Shown here piece after piece: positions 1 through 5,352 of a stretch of DNA of 5,352 nucleotides. The position numbers and the translations under genes were made by a program. The notes beneath the pieces are model-generated. The model had not been told where the DNA came from, made no database searches, and saw nothing but the letters and a program-made list of their open reading frames with translations. The DNA comes from Paracoccaceae bacterium. Lineage in GTDB: Bacteria > Pseudomonadota > Alphaproteobacteria > Rhodobacterales > Rhodobacteraceae. The stretch's first letter is position 1, and the number at the start of each line of letters is the position of its first letter. Location: the NCBI GenBank assembly GCA_007119835.1, contig SKOX01000026.1:1-5352 (forward strand), written 5' to 3'.

Positions 1-150
1 CCTGGGCGACCGCACGCGGATCAGCAGCGCGCCGAAGGATGTGCCGGTGATCGAGCTCAAGCCTTTGGTCGAGCCTGTGCTGGCCGAGGCGCCGGCCCGC
101 TCCGCATGCGGGTCGCAGACGGCTGGGTGCTACCGGCGGCTGAAGCAGGC
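1..150 (+). other. possible 3' tail of a rightward gene, unresolved
   Basis: The frame starting at base 2 has mostly G or C third positions up to about base 105 and reads plausibly as protein (LGDRTRISSAPKDVPVIE, then LKPLVEPVLAEAP). This hints at the end of a gene entering from the left and converging on the PstS-like gene. That frame has no stop until base 535, deep inside the PstS-like gene, so it cannot all be coding. The frame starting at base 1 stops at 166-168, inside the hairpin described below, so a frameshift near base 100 would give a sensible ending. The minus strand over the same bases is also open and GC3-rich in one frame. I recognise no family. Confidence 0.2.
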
Positions 151-151
151 G

Positions 152-183
152 GGGCGCCTGGCAGATGATGCTGCCCGGCGTCC
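152..183 (-). terminator. strong hairpin abutting the PstS-like stop codon
   Basis: Bases 152-164 pair with 171-183 (12 of 13 positions, one G-T wobble and one T/C mismatch) around the six-base loop atgatg. On the minus strand the stem begins two bases after the PstS-like stop codon at 186-188. No T-run follows on either strand, so it is not a textbook intrinsic terminator. It may act as a weak or bidirectional terminator between converging genes, or as a 3' mRNA-stabilising stem. The pairing is seen directly; the function is inferred. Confidence 0.4.
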
Positions 184-185
184 GA

Positions 186-1130
186 TCAGCGAGCCGTACC
201 TGCGAGCGCCGGATCGAAGAGGTCCGTGCCGAGCATCCGGGTCGTGTCGCCGTCCTCCAGATGCCGCGCCACGGCTTCGTAGGCCCGGTCCGGCAGCGGG
301 ACGAGGCCGCTCCGGGCTGCGCGGTCGGGCATCTCGGCGAGAAGCGGCTGGAGGAACGACTGCACCTGCGGACGAGCCGCCGCTCTCCGGGCGAGATAGA
401 GACGGTAGAGGCGACCGAACGGATAGGTGCCGTCGAGGATCGACGAAAGCTCGGGCGCCACGGCGCCGCCGCCCGCGTCGAGCGCGAGGGCGCGGACGAT
501 GTCGCCATGCGAAAGCAGACCGGCGAATCCCATGAAGGCGAGCGCCCCCTCCTCCCGCGAGACCGCCTGCGCGAGGAGGTCCAGATCGTCCATCGCGGCA
601 TAATCGGCGCGCAGGCCGAGCGGCTGACCGAAGAGGCCTTCCGCCAGCTGGGCGCTGGCCGGCGCGTCCTGGTCGGGGCCGTAGAGGGCGAGCGCGGTCT
701 GCGGCCAGCCCGGGCGCACGTCGCTCCAGAGGCGGACCTCGCCTTCGGCTGCCGGCGCCCAGATGCGTTCGACCTCGTCGAGGGTCAGGGCCTCGAGCCA
801 GGCATCGGCCGGGTTCGCGACGAGGACGACCGCGTCGAGGGCGATCGGCAACTCGACGGCCTCCACGCCGGTCTCGGTGCAGAAGCCGGCCTCCTCGTCG
901 AGCATCGGCCGGTCGGCCATGACGATGTCGACTTCTCCGCCGCAGAGCCTGTCGAGCCCTTCCGCGGTGCTGGAGAAGTCGAGATCCGCGACGAGGCCCG
1001 GCTGGGCGCGGACGGCGTCGGTCATCAGCGGATAGAGGATGTGGGCACCGTCGATGCGGATCGTCTGGGCCGCGGCGCCGCCTGAAAGGGTGGTAGCGGC
1101 AAGAAGGCAGGCGGTCAGCGTGCGTGTCAT
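186..1130 (-). CDS. PstS-family periplasmic substrate-binding protein, divergent pocket
   Basis: This 314-residue protein has a Sec signal peptide at about 1-21 (short basic start, hydrophobic run, AAAQ cleavage region) and a phosphate-ABC-type binding-protein fold. Family landmarks are IRIDGAHILYP (25-34), DFSSTAEGL (51-59), DIVMADRPM (68-76), LTLDEVERIW (115-124), LYGP (149-152), GALAFMGFAGLL (195-206) and ILDGTYPFGRLY (231-242). Cys63 and Cys84 could form a disulfide. Typical relatives read DGSST at the first loop and DSGTF after LYGP, residues that contact phosphate; here these are DGAHI and DQDAPAS, so phosphate binding is uncertain although the pocket Asp (D73) and a Ser near 53 remain. 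An AGGA at 1141-1144, 10 nt upstream, is a weak ribosome site supporting this start. The gene lies 145 nt downstream of phoX on the same strand, pointing to a phosphate-starvation role. It may instead bind another oxyanion or act as a sensor. Confidence 0.85.
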   Translation of the reverse strand: MTRTLTACLLAATTLSGGAAAQTIRIDGAHILYPLMTDAVRAQPGLVADLDFSSTAEGLDRLCGGEVDIVMADRPMLDEEAGFCTETGVEAVELPIALDAVVLVANPADAWLEALTLDEVERIWAPAAEGEVRLWSDVRPGWPQTALALYGPDQDAPASAQLAEGLFGQPLGLRADYAAMDDLDLLAQAVSREEGALAFMGFAGLLSHGDIVRALALDAGGGAVAPELSSILDGTYPFGRLYRLYLARRAAARPQVQSFLQPLLAEMPDRAARSGLVPLPDRAYEAVARHLEDGDTTRMLGTDLFDPALAGTAR

Positions 1131-1237
1131 GCAGCTGTTTTCCTGGATCCGGCGATCGATGCCGGAAGAGTAGATCGTTCCGACTGTGTTTCGCCAGCGG
1201 ATCGCCCGGGACGCTGCTCACGATCGCCTGGGGCGTT

Positions 1238-1263
1238 GGCCGGCGGACGCTGGTCCGCCGGCC
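1238..1263 (-). terminator. perfect 11-bp hairpin between phoX and the PstS-like gene
   Basis: Bases 1238-1248 and 1253-1263 are perfect inverted copies of GGCCGGCGGAC around a four-base loop. The stem starts 12 nt after the phoX stop codon at 1276-1278. No T-run follows on the minus strand, so it could be a factor-assisted terminator, a partial terminator, or a 3' stem that stabilises phoX mRNA and lowers expression of the downstream gene. The structure is certain; the role is inferred. Confidence 0.5.
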
Positions 1264-1275
1264 CGCCGTCGCAGG

Positions 1276-3462
1276 TCAGGTGCCGATGACGCCGCCGTCC
1301 TCCTTGGTGATAACCACCGTCGCCGAGCGCGGCCAGGCGTCGCCGCCGTCCGGCCAGTGGCTGAGGTGGCGGCCGGCGGCGTAGTCCTCGGCCGTCGTGG
1401 TGGCGCCGGGGTGCTGGACGTTGATGAACATCGTCCGCTGGTCGGGCGTGGTGATGACGCCGGTGATCTCCTGCCCGATCGGCCCCGTGAGGAAGCGCCG
1501 GATCTCGCCTGTCACCGGGTTGGCGCAGAGCATCTGGTTGTTGCCGAACTGCTCGAAATCGCCCACGTTCTGGGCGCTCTCGCCGATGTCGGTCTGGATC
1601 CAGACCCGGCTGTCGGGATCGATCCAGAGCCCGTCGGGGGCGGCGAAGATGCTGGTCTCGTCGAGCGGGTTGCCCTTGAGGTCCGCCGAGGTATCGGGGC
1701 CGCCCGCGATCACGAAGAGATCCCAGTCGAACTCGGTCCCGGTGTGGTCCTCGGTCCGCTCGCGCCACTTGATGATGTGGCCGAACTGGTTGTTCGCGCG
1801 CGGGTTCGCCATGTCGACCTGCGACTGGATGCGGCGGGTGTTGTTGGTCAGCGTGAAGTAGACCTCGCCGGTGTTGGGATCGACCGCGCCCCATTCCGGG
1901 CGGTCCATCTTGGTCGCGCCCGCCTGATCGGCCGCCGCCCGCGTGTTGACCAGAAGCTCGCCCATGTCGGCGAAATCGGTGATGCCGTTCTCGCCTGGCC
2001 GCAGCGCCAGCCACTCGCCGGTGCCGTCGTCGTTGAACTTCGCGGCATAGAGCGTGCCCTCGTCGAGGATCGAGCCGTCCGTCGTCTCGGGATCGTAGGT
2101 CGCTGCCGAGACGAACTTGTAGATGTACTCGAACCGCGCGTCGTCGCCGGCATAGGCGACGATCGGCTTGCCCGCCTCGACGGGGCCGAAGACCACGCCC
2201 TCATGGGCATAGCGGCCGAGATGCGTGCGCTTGACCGGCACGCTCTCGGGATCGAACGGGTCGATCTCGACCACCCAGCCGAAATTGTTCGGCTCGTTGC
2301 GGTAGTCCTCGGTCGCGTCCGCCCCTCGGATGCTGGCGTCGAAACGCACGAATTCGTCCTCGCCGCCCCGCGCAAGGTTCCAGCCGTAGCGGCCGGTGCC
2401 GTTCGAGGCGACGCCGTAGCGGGCGTGCTCGCGCGGCTGGTCGGGTTTCTGGTCGAGGGTGTCGGTGTTGGTGAAGTAGCCCGCCCAGTTCTCCTCCGCG
2501 GCGAGGTAGGTGTTCCATGGCGTCACGCCGTGGGCGCAGTTGTTGAGCGTGCCGCGCGTGCGGGTGCCGTTGGGCGAGAACCTGGTCTTGACGAGATCGT
2601 GGCCGCGGACCGGGCCGCCGATCTCCATCTCGGTCATGCCGTGGATGCGCCGGTTGAGCGGGTCCTCGACGATCGACCACTCACCGCTCTCGCCCTTGCG
2701 CACGCGCACGATGCTGACGCCGTGGGCGTAGAGCTCCTTCAGCACCTGGTCGCGGTCGCGGTGCTGGGTCAGCGCCTCCTCGATCGCCTCCTCGACCTCG
2801 GCAACATCGACCTCGGCCTGCCCGTCGCCGACCATCGCGGCCGAACCCGGCGCGGAGAGCAGCTCCTGCATCTCGGCGGGCGGATCGGTCTCGGCCTGGA
2901 CCGTGGTCTCCTCGGGCAGGTAGACGACCTCGCCCGAGCCGAGCGCGCGGCCCTCGAACGCGCCGTGCAGATAGCGCGGCTCGATATACTCGTGGTTCAT
3001 CACGAGGTAGCCGTCCTCGGACGAGCCGTCGACGGGGAAGAAGTGGATGCCGTCGTGGTGCTGGCCGATCTGGTGCTCCTGCTCGGCCGCGGTGTTGTCG
3101 CGACGATAGGCCGGCATGTCGCCCGAGATCGGCTCGCCCGAGCGGCAGATCACCTGGGCGCGGTAGCCCGGCGGCACCTCGATCGAGTCGGCCTCGCTGG
3201 TCATGATCGGCTCGAAGCCGATCAGGTCGGCGGGCAGATCGCGCGCGAAGGCGTTCGAGGCGAAGGAAAGGCCGTAGACGCTCGTGACCGCGGCGGCGAG
3301 GCCGCCCTGCATCAAGCGGCGCCGGGAGAAGCGCTGCTCGCAGACGTCGTAGAAGGTCGGGTTCGGCGAAAAGTTGCTCGGCCGCTCGTCGCCGTGCTCG
3401 TGCCAGGGCTTGGACTCGTAGTCGTAGCTCGGATCGACGATGTGATCGGTGGTGTCTTTCAT
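1276..3462 (-). CDS. phoX: PhoX-family alkaline phosphatase, Tat-exported
   Basis: PhoX enzymes are monomeric Ca/Fe-dependent phosphatases that release inorganic phosphate from organic phosphoesters in the periplasm or outside the cell. The 728-residue protein has a long N-terminus ending in a twin-arginine signal, SRRRLMQGG (46-54), a hydrophobic stretch (about 55-72) and a likely cleavage after SNAFA (70-74), so it should be exported folded by Tat. Family motifs follow in order: LVMNHEY (153-159), NNCAHGVTPWNTYLAAEENW (307-326) with the conserved Cys309 and Glu323/324, GRYAHEG (416-422), GDDARFEYIYKF (439-450), DRPEW (520-524), FAAPDGLW (606-613) and NNQML (641-645). The start is supported by GGAGG nine bases upstream. 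An acidic stretch at about 185-245 between NHEY and AHGVS looks longer than usual. The gene is first of a same-strand pair with the PstS-like gene, and PhoB-type control is plausible from the upstream motif. The family call is very secure. Confidence 0.96.
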   Translation of the reverse strand: MKDTTDHIVDPSYDYESKPWHEHGDERPSNFSPNPTFYDVCEQRFSRRRLMQGGLAAAVTSVYGLSFASNAFARDLPADLIGFEPIMTSEADSIEVPPGYRAQVICRSGEPISGDMPAYRRDNTAAEQEHQIGQHHDGIHFFPVDGSSEDGYLVMNHEYIEPRYLHGAFEGRALGSGEVVYLPEETTVQAETDPPAEMQELLSAPGSAAMVGDGQAEVDVAEVEEAIEEALTQHRDRDQVLKELYAHGVSIVRVRKGESGEWSIVEDPLNRRIHGMTEMEIGGPVRGHDLVKTRFSPNGTRTRGTLNNCAHGVTPWNTYLAAEENWAGYFTNTDTLDQKPDQPREHARYGVASNGTGRYGWNLARGGEDEFVRFDASIRGADATEDYRNEPNNFGWVVEIDPFDPESVPVKRTHLGRYAHEGVVFGPVEAGKPIVAYAGDDARFEYIYKFVSAATYDPETTDGSILDEGTLYAAKFNDDGTGEWLALRPGENGITDFADMGELLVNTRAAADQAGATKMDRPEWGAVDPNTGEVYFTLTNNTRRIQSQVDMANPRANNQFGHIIKWRERTEDHTGTEFDWDLFVIAGGPDTSADLKGNPLDETSIFAAPDGLWIDPDSRVWIQTDIGESAQNVGDFEQFGNNQMLCANPVTGEIRRFLTGPIGQEITGVITTPDQRTMFINVQHPGATTTAEDYAAGRHLSHWPDGGDAWPRSATVVITKEDGGVIGT

Positions 3463-3471
3463 GGGGGCGCG

Positions 3472-3476
3472 CCTCC
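3472..3476 (-). promoter_or_regulatory. phoX ribosome binding site
   Basis: The minus strand reads GGAGG here, nine bases before the ATG at 3460-3462. It fixes the phoX start and places a full twin-arginine signal behind a 45-residue N-terminal extension. Confidence 0.8.
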
Positions 3477-3495
3477 GGACGGTGAACGGTCTCGC

Positions 3496-3534
3496 GCCAG
3501 GCCGGGCATGGCTCGGCCGTGGTACCGGCCTGGC
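3496..3534 (-). promoter_or_regulatory. hairpin in the predicted phoX leader
   Basis: GCCAGGCCGG at 3496-3505 and CCGGCCTGGC at 3525-3534 are perfect inverted copies. Between them CATGGC (3507-3512) and GCCGTG (3516-3521) form a second stem, with one T-G wobble, around a three-base loop. If transcription starts downstream of the AT-rich island at 3556-3590, the whole structure lies in the 5' leader, about 20 nt before the ribosome site. It could affect mRNA stability, attenuation or translation. The pairing is seen; the function is inferred, and it does not match a riboswitch I recognise. Confidence 0.45.
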
Positions 3535-3558
3535 TGCCCTCCTGCCCTACCGGCCCCA

Positions 3559-3586
3559 ATTAACACTTTTACGACTACGGCGTTAA
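3559..3586 (-). promoter_or_regulatory. candidate phoX promoter
   Basis: On the minus strand TTAACG (3581-3586) and GTTAAT (3559-3564) are 16 bp apart, matching the -35 and -10 consensus at four of six positions each. They sit in a conspicuously AT-rich island in an otherwise very GC-rich region, about 97 bp upstream of the phoX ATG. The predicted leader of roughly 85-90 nt would contain the hairpin at 3496-3534. No transcript start can be seen from sequence alone. Confidence 0.4.
3560..3577 (-). promoter_or_regulatory. degenerate Pho-box-like motif
   Basis: The minus strand reads TAGTCGT, AAAA, GTGTTAA, which has the layout of a PhoB box (two 7-bp repeats of CTGTCAT around a 4-bp AT spacer). 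Each half matches only four of seven positions. The location in front of phoX and the A-rich spacer favour the call; the weak match and the overlap with the candidate -10 argue for caution. Confidence 0.3.
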
Positions 3587-3610
3587 GGTTCTGTGTACCC
3601 TCAAGCAGGA

Positions 3611-3679
3611 CCACTCCGCCGGTTCGTGTCATCGCATCTGTGTCGGCATGGTCGAAGAAGGGCGGGCTCGGCGGAGTGG
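3611..3679. repeat. 10-bp perfect inverted repeat with 49-bp spacer
   Basis: CCACTCCGCC (3611-3620) and GGCGGAGTGG (3670-3679) are exact inverted copies, with a further CTCAA (3600-3604) and TTGAG (3683-3687) just outside at unequal spacing. The repeat lies between the phoX promoter and the transposase remnant. It could be a decayed mobile-element end or a long hairpin at the boundary. No gene is visible between the arms. Confidence 0.35.
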
Positions 3680-3701
3680 AGGTTGAGCCGTGTCCACCGC
3701 G

Positions 3702-3833
3702 CGCCCGAGCAGTGCGGACGCGATTGAGGCGCTCTTCGCCCGCTTCGACCGGGCAATCCGCGAGGTGGGCCACATTTCGATGTCGGGTGAAATCCTCGAC
3801 GCGAGCCTGGCCTCGGCGCCGAGGCGCCATAAG
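3702..3833 (+). mobile_element. IS5-type transposase remnant around the first DDE aspartate
   Basis: The frame through 3714-3830 reads ADAIEALFARFDRAIREVGH, then ISMSGEILDASLASAPRRHK. This resembles the stretch of IS5-family transposases that reads like AGAIEALFARFD...GGQIVDASIVAAPRQRN, where the Asp (codon 3798-3800) is the first residue of the DDE triad. Similarity ends at both sides: a stop lies at 3684-3686, and after about 3833 none of the expected later motifs (such as FGYKNH or the final RVRARVEHVF region) appear. Only about 40 residues of a protein usually near 350 survive, so this is inactive debris on the opposite strand to its neighbours. Identification is from memory of the family consensus. 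Confidence 0.55.
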
Positions 3834-4175
3834 CGCCCAGCAGATGCCCTCGGCGGCCTCCTGGACGCAATTCGGGCGTCTCGTCCGCCGCGCCGCTCTC
3901 GTCGCCATCATGAACCGAGTTTCCACACAGGCTCGGCCCATAGCCGCCATTCGGCGAAGCGCGTGTGCTGCGTTTGCAGCACTCCGTCAACGGCCACTCG
4001 CCTCGCGGTTGGCTCGGCCAAGTCGAGCCCGTACGCCGCCGCAGCGCACGGCGTAGACCGGCGGCACCTGTGCCTCCTACCGCGTTCGCGCCGGCGGGCT
4101 GGGCGTCGTCGAAGCAATTGCGAAGGCTTTGCCAACGGTGCTTGCTCGTCGGCGCCCGAACCTCGAGCCGTCTCG
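3834..4175. other. unassigned intergenic stretch
   Basis: I find no gene I can support in these 342 bases. Open frames on both strands are Arg-, Ser- and Pro-rich with no family motif. One notable element is GTGCTGC (3965-3971) and GCAGCAC (3976-3982), a perfect 7-bp stem around a GTTT loop, with no T-run on either side. The stretch lies between the transposase remnant and the 3' end of a pseudogene, so decayed mobile or deleted gene sequence is a reasonable guess. Confidence 0.5.
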
Positions 4176-4981
4176 TTACTGCGCGGTCCAGCCTCCGTCT
4201 ATAGGGGTGGCGGTTCCAGTCACGTTGTGCGCCATGGGTGAGCAGAGCCAGAGCGCGAGGCTGCCGATCTCGGCGGGTTCCGACATCCGCCTTGAGGGCT
4301 GCTTCTCGGAGAGCAGCTCCGCAATGCCGGCCGCGCGGTCGCCATCGTGCGCGTCCGCCCGAGCGGCAATCTGCGGCTCGATGATCGCCGTCTCCGTCCA
4401 TCCGGGGCAGATGCAGTTGACGGTGACCCCGCCCTTCTCCCGATCGCCGGCTGCGGCGTATTCCAGCGCCGCGACGCGGCTCATGCCGACGAGCCACAAC
4501 TTCGAGGCGACATAGGGTGCCTTGTCGCGCGAGGCGACCAGCCCGTGAACCTAGGCGATGTTGATCACCCGCCCGTAGCCGCCTCAGCCATGCGTGGCAT
4601 CGCCGCCCGCATGGTGTGGAAGGTGCCGCTGAGGTTCACCGCCAGGACCGCGTCCCAGATGTCCCGCGTGGCGTCGGCGAGGCTCACCGTCCGCTGGATG
4701 CCGGCGTTGTTTGCCAGGATGTCGACGCCGCCCCAGGCCTCTACGTCCGCCATCATCGCTCCGATGGCGTCCGGGTCGCGCATGTCGGCGTCGAAGAACC
4801 GGGTCTCGGGCGCGCCTGCGTCGCGGACGCGCGCCTCGGCTGCGGCGGCCTCCTCGGGCGTCGCGAGGCCGTGCACCGCGATCCGCACGCCGGCCGAGGC
4901 GAGAGCCTCGGCGATCGCGAGGCCGATGCCCTGTACCGAGCCGGTGACGAGCGCGGTCCTTCCCTCAAGCATGCGGTCCAT
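4176..4981 (-). pseudogene. bdhA: 3-hydroxybutyrate dehydrogenase-like SDR, frameshifted and with amber stop
   Basis: Intact BdhA enzymes are cytosolic NAD-dependent short-chain dehydrogenases interconverting (R)-3-hydroxybutyrate and acetoacetate in PHB or ketone-body metabolism. The N-terminal part (4565-4981) has TGSVQGIG for cofactor binding and ILANNAG. The C-terminal part has YVASK with catalytic Tyr and Lys, VNCICPGW, and the family-typical ending TGTATPIDGGWTAQ. Between them, restoring one base between 4582 and 4583 turns GAG-GCG-GC into GAG-CGC-GGC and gives ERGYGRVINIA, then TAG at 4551-4553, then VHGLVASRDKAPYVASK. Relatives read NIAS at this point, so the stop replaces the catalytic Ser codon (TCG to TAG, one base). 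The restored protein would be about 268 residues, slightly long, with an extra AGDREKG-like patch before VTVN. The unusual LW after YVASK may be further decay. AAGGAGG six bases upstream supports the start. The bdhA assignment is good, but a related SDR is possible. Confidence 0.85.
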
Positions 4982-5352
4982 CCTGCTCCTCCTTCTCCAG
5001 GCGCTCGCGCAGCACGGTCTTCACGACCTTGCCGTAGTTGTTCTTCGGCAGGTCCTCGACCACGACATAGGCCTTCGGCCGCTTGAAGCGGGCGACATGC
5101 TCGAGGCAGTGGCGGTCGAGCGCCGCCGGGTCGATGCGCGCGCCGGGCGCCGAGGTCACGAAGGCGACGACCTCTTCGCCCCATTCGGGATGCCTGCGGC
5201 CGACGACGGCGACCTCGTGGACGTCCGGGTGGTGGAGAAGAACCTCCTCCACCTCGCGGGGGTAGATGTTCGACCCACCGGAGATGATCACGTCCTTCGA
5301 GCGGTCGTGCAGCGTCAGGAAGCCGTCCTCGTCGAGCGCGCCCATGTCGCCG
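4965..5352 (-). CDS. AMP-forming acyl-CoA ligase, C-terminal part (5' end outside window)
   Basis: This is the C-terminal domain of a class I adenylate-forming enzyme that activates a carboxylic acid with ATP to an acyl-adenylate and then a CoA thioester in the cytosol. The visible part begins GDMGALDEDGFL, matching the usual TGD region. It continues with the hinge and A8 motif DRSKDVIISGGSNIYPREVE, then ARFKRPKAYVVVEDLP, and the A10 motif PKNNYGKVVK, whose GK lysine is the expected catalytic residue. About 129 residues are in the window, so the gene continues to the right. The SGGSNIYP motif suits medium- or long-chain and aromatic acyl-CoA synthetases rather than acetoacetyl-CoA synthetase, but the substrate pocket lies outside the window. 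The stop codon (4965-4967) overlaps the dehydrogenase start by 17 nt, suggesting an operon for fatty-acid or hydroxy-acid use. Confidence 0.92.
   Translation of the reverse strand, partial: GDMGALDEDGFLTLHDRSKDVIISGGSNIYPREVEEVLLHHPDVHEVAVVGRRHPEWGEEVVAFVTSAPGARIDPAALDRHCLEHVARFKRPKAYVVVEDLPKNNYGKVVKTVLRERLEKEEQDGPHA
4988..4994 (-). promoter_or_regulatory. ribosome binding site of the dehydrogenase pseudogene
   Basis: The minus strand reads AAGGAGG six bases before the ATG at 4979-4981, inside the last codons of the acyl-CoA ligase gene. It favours this ATG over the one at 4970-4972 and indicates coupled translation with the upstream gene. Confidence 0.7.

Noticed and set aside
41..535. Plus-strand open frame continuing into the PstS-like gene
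   Set aside because: Beyond about base 105 it becomes Arg- and Pro-rich without motifs and runs antisense to a well supported gene. Only its first part may be real coding tail.
3965..3982. 7-bp stem with GTTT loop as an intrinsic terminator
   Set aside because: No T-run on either strand, and it is more than 190 bp from the nearest gene end.
1186..4056. A very long open frame on the plus strand opposite phoX
   Set aside because: It is an antisense shadow in GC-rich DNA. The minus-strand phoX frame carries a full set of family motifs, a Tat signal and a ribosome site, while this frame shows no recognisable domain.
3690..4241. An intact small protein starting at GTG 3690
   Set aside because: Only the first part resembles a transposase; the remainder is Arg/Ser-rich, lacks motifs, and runs into the 3' end of the dehydrogenase on the other strand.
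3601..4497. Long minus-strand open frame across the intergenic region and the dehydrogenase 3' half
   Set aside because: It is out of frame with the clear SDR motifs and has no motif of its own.
4551..4590. Programmed frameshift or amber recoding in the dehydrogenase
   Set aside because: There is no slippery heptamer at the shift, and two independent lesions would both have to be bypassed, one of them replacing the catalytic serine. Decay or sequence error is simpler.
1..5352. CRISPR array, tRNA or rRNA
   Set aside because: No regularly spaced repeats, cloverleaf-like elements or rRNA-like stretches were seen on either strand.

Overview
The window is GC-rich, with G or C at most third codon positions. 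It carries a phosphate-starvation gene pair and the edge of a lipid or ketone-body metabolism operon. Gene types and codon habits fit an alphaproteobacterium (Rhodobacterales- or Rhizobiales-like); this is inferred from family resemblance, not from a phylogenetic marker. All recognisable protein genes lie on the minus strand.

Right end (4965-5352): the C-terminal part of an AMP-forming acyl-CoA ligase enters from beyond the window. It overlaps by 17 nt a 3-hydroxybutyrate-dehydrogenase-like SDR gene (4176-4981). The two look like a translationally coupled unit. As written, the dehydrogenase is broken twice within about 30 bp: a one-base deletion, then an amber codon exactly where the catalytic serine is expected.

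Middle (3463-4175): no intact gene. It holds a short remnant of an IS5-type transposase around its first catalytic Asp, several inverted repeats, and about 340 bp I cannot assign. At its left edge an AT-rich island (about 3556-3590) looks like the phoX promoter with a degenerate Pho-box-like motif. A strong hairpin lies in the predicted phoX leader.

Left half (186-3462): phoX encodes a Tat-exported PhoX alkaline phosphatase. After a perfect 11-bp hairpin comes a gene for a PstS-family periplasmic binding protein whose usual phosphate-contacting motifs are altered. The plausible logic is that PhoX releases phosphate from organic esters in the periplasm and the binding protein senses, buffers or delivers a ligand; no pstCAB or phoU genes are visible here. 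Another strong hairpin abuts the binding-protein stop codon. The first ~110-150 bp may be the tail of a convergent rightward gene, unresolved.

I see no CRISPR array, tRNA, rRNA or clearly novel multi-gene system. The points most worth checking are the non-canonical PstS-like pocket paired with PhoX, the structured phoX leader, and the double lesion in the dehydrogenase.
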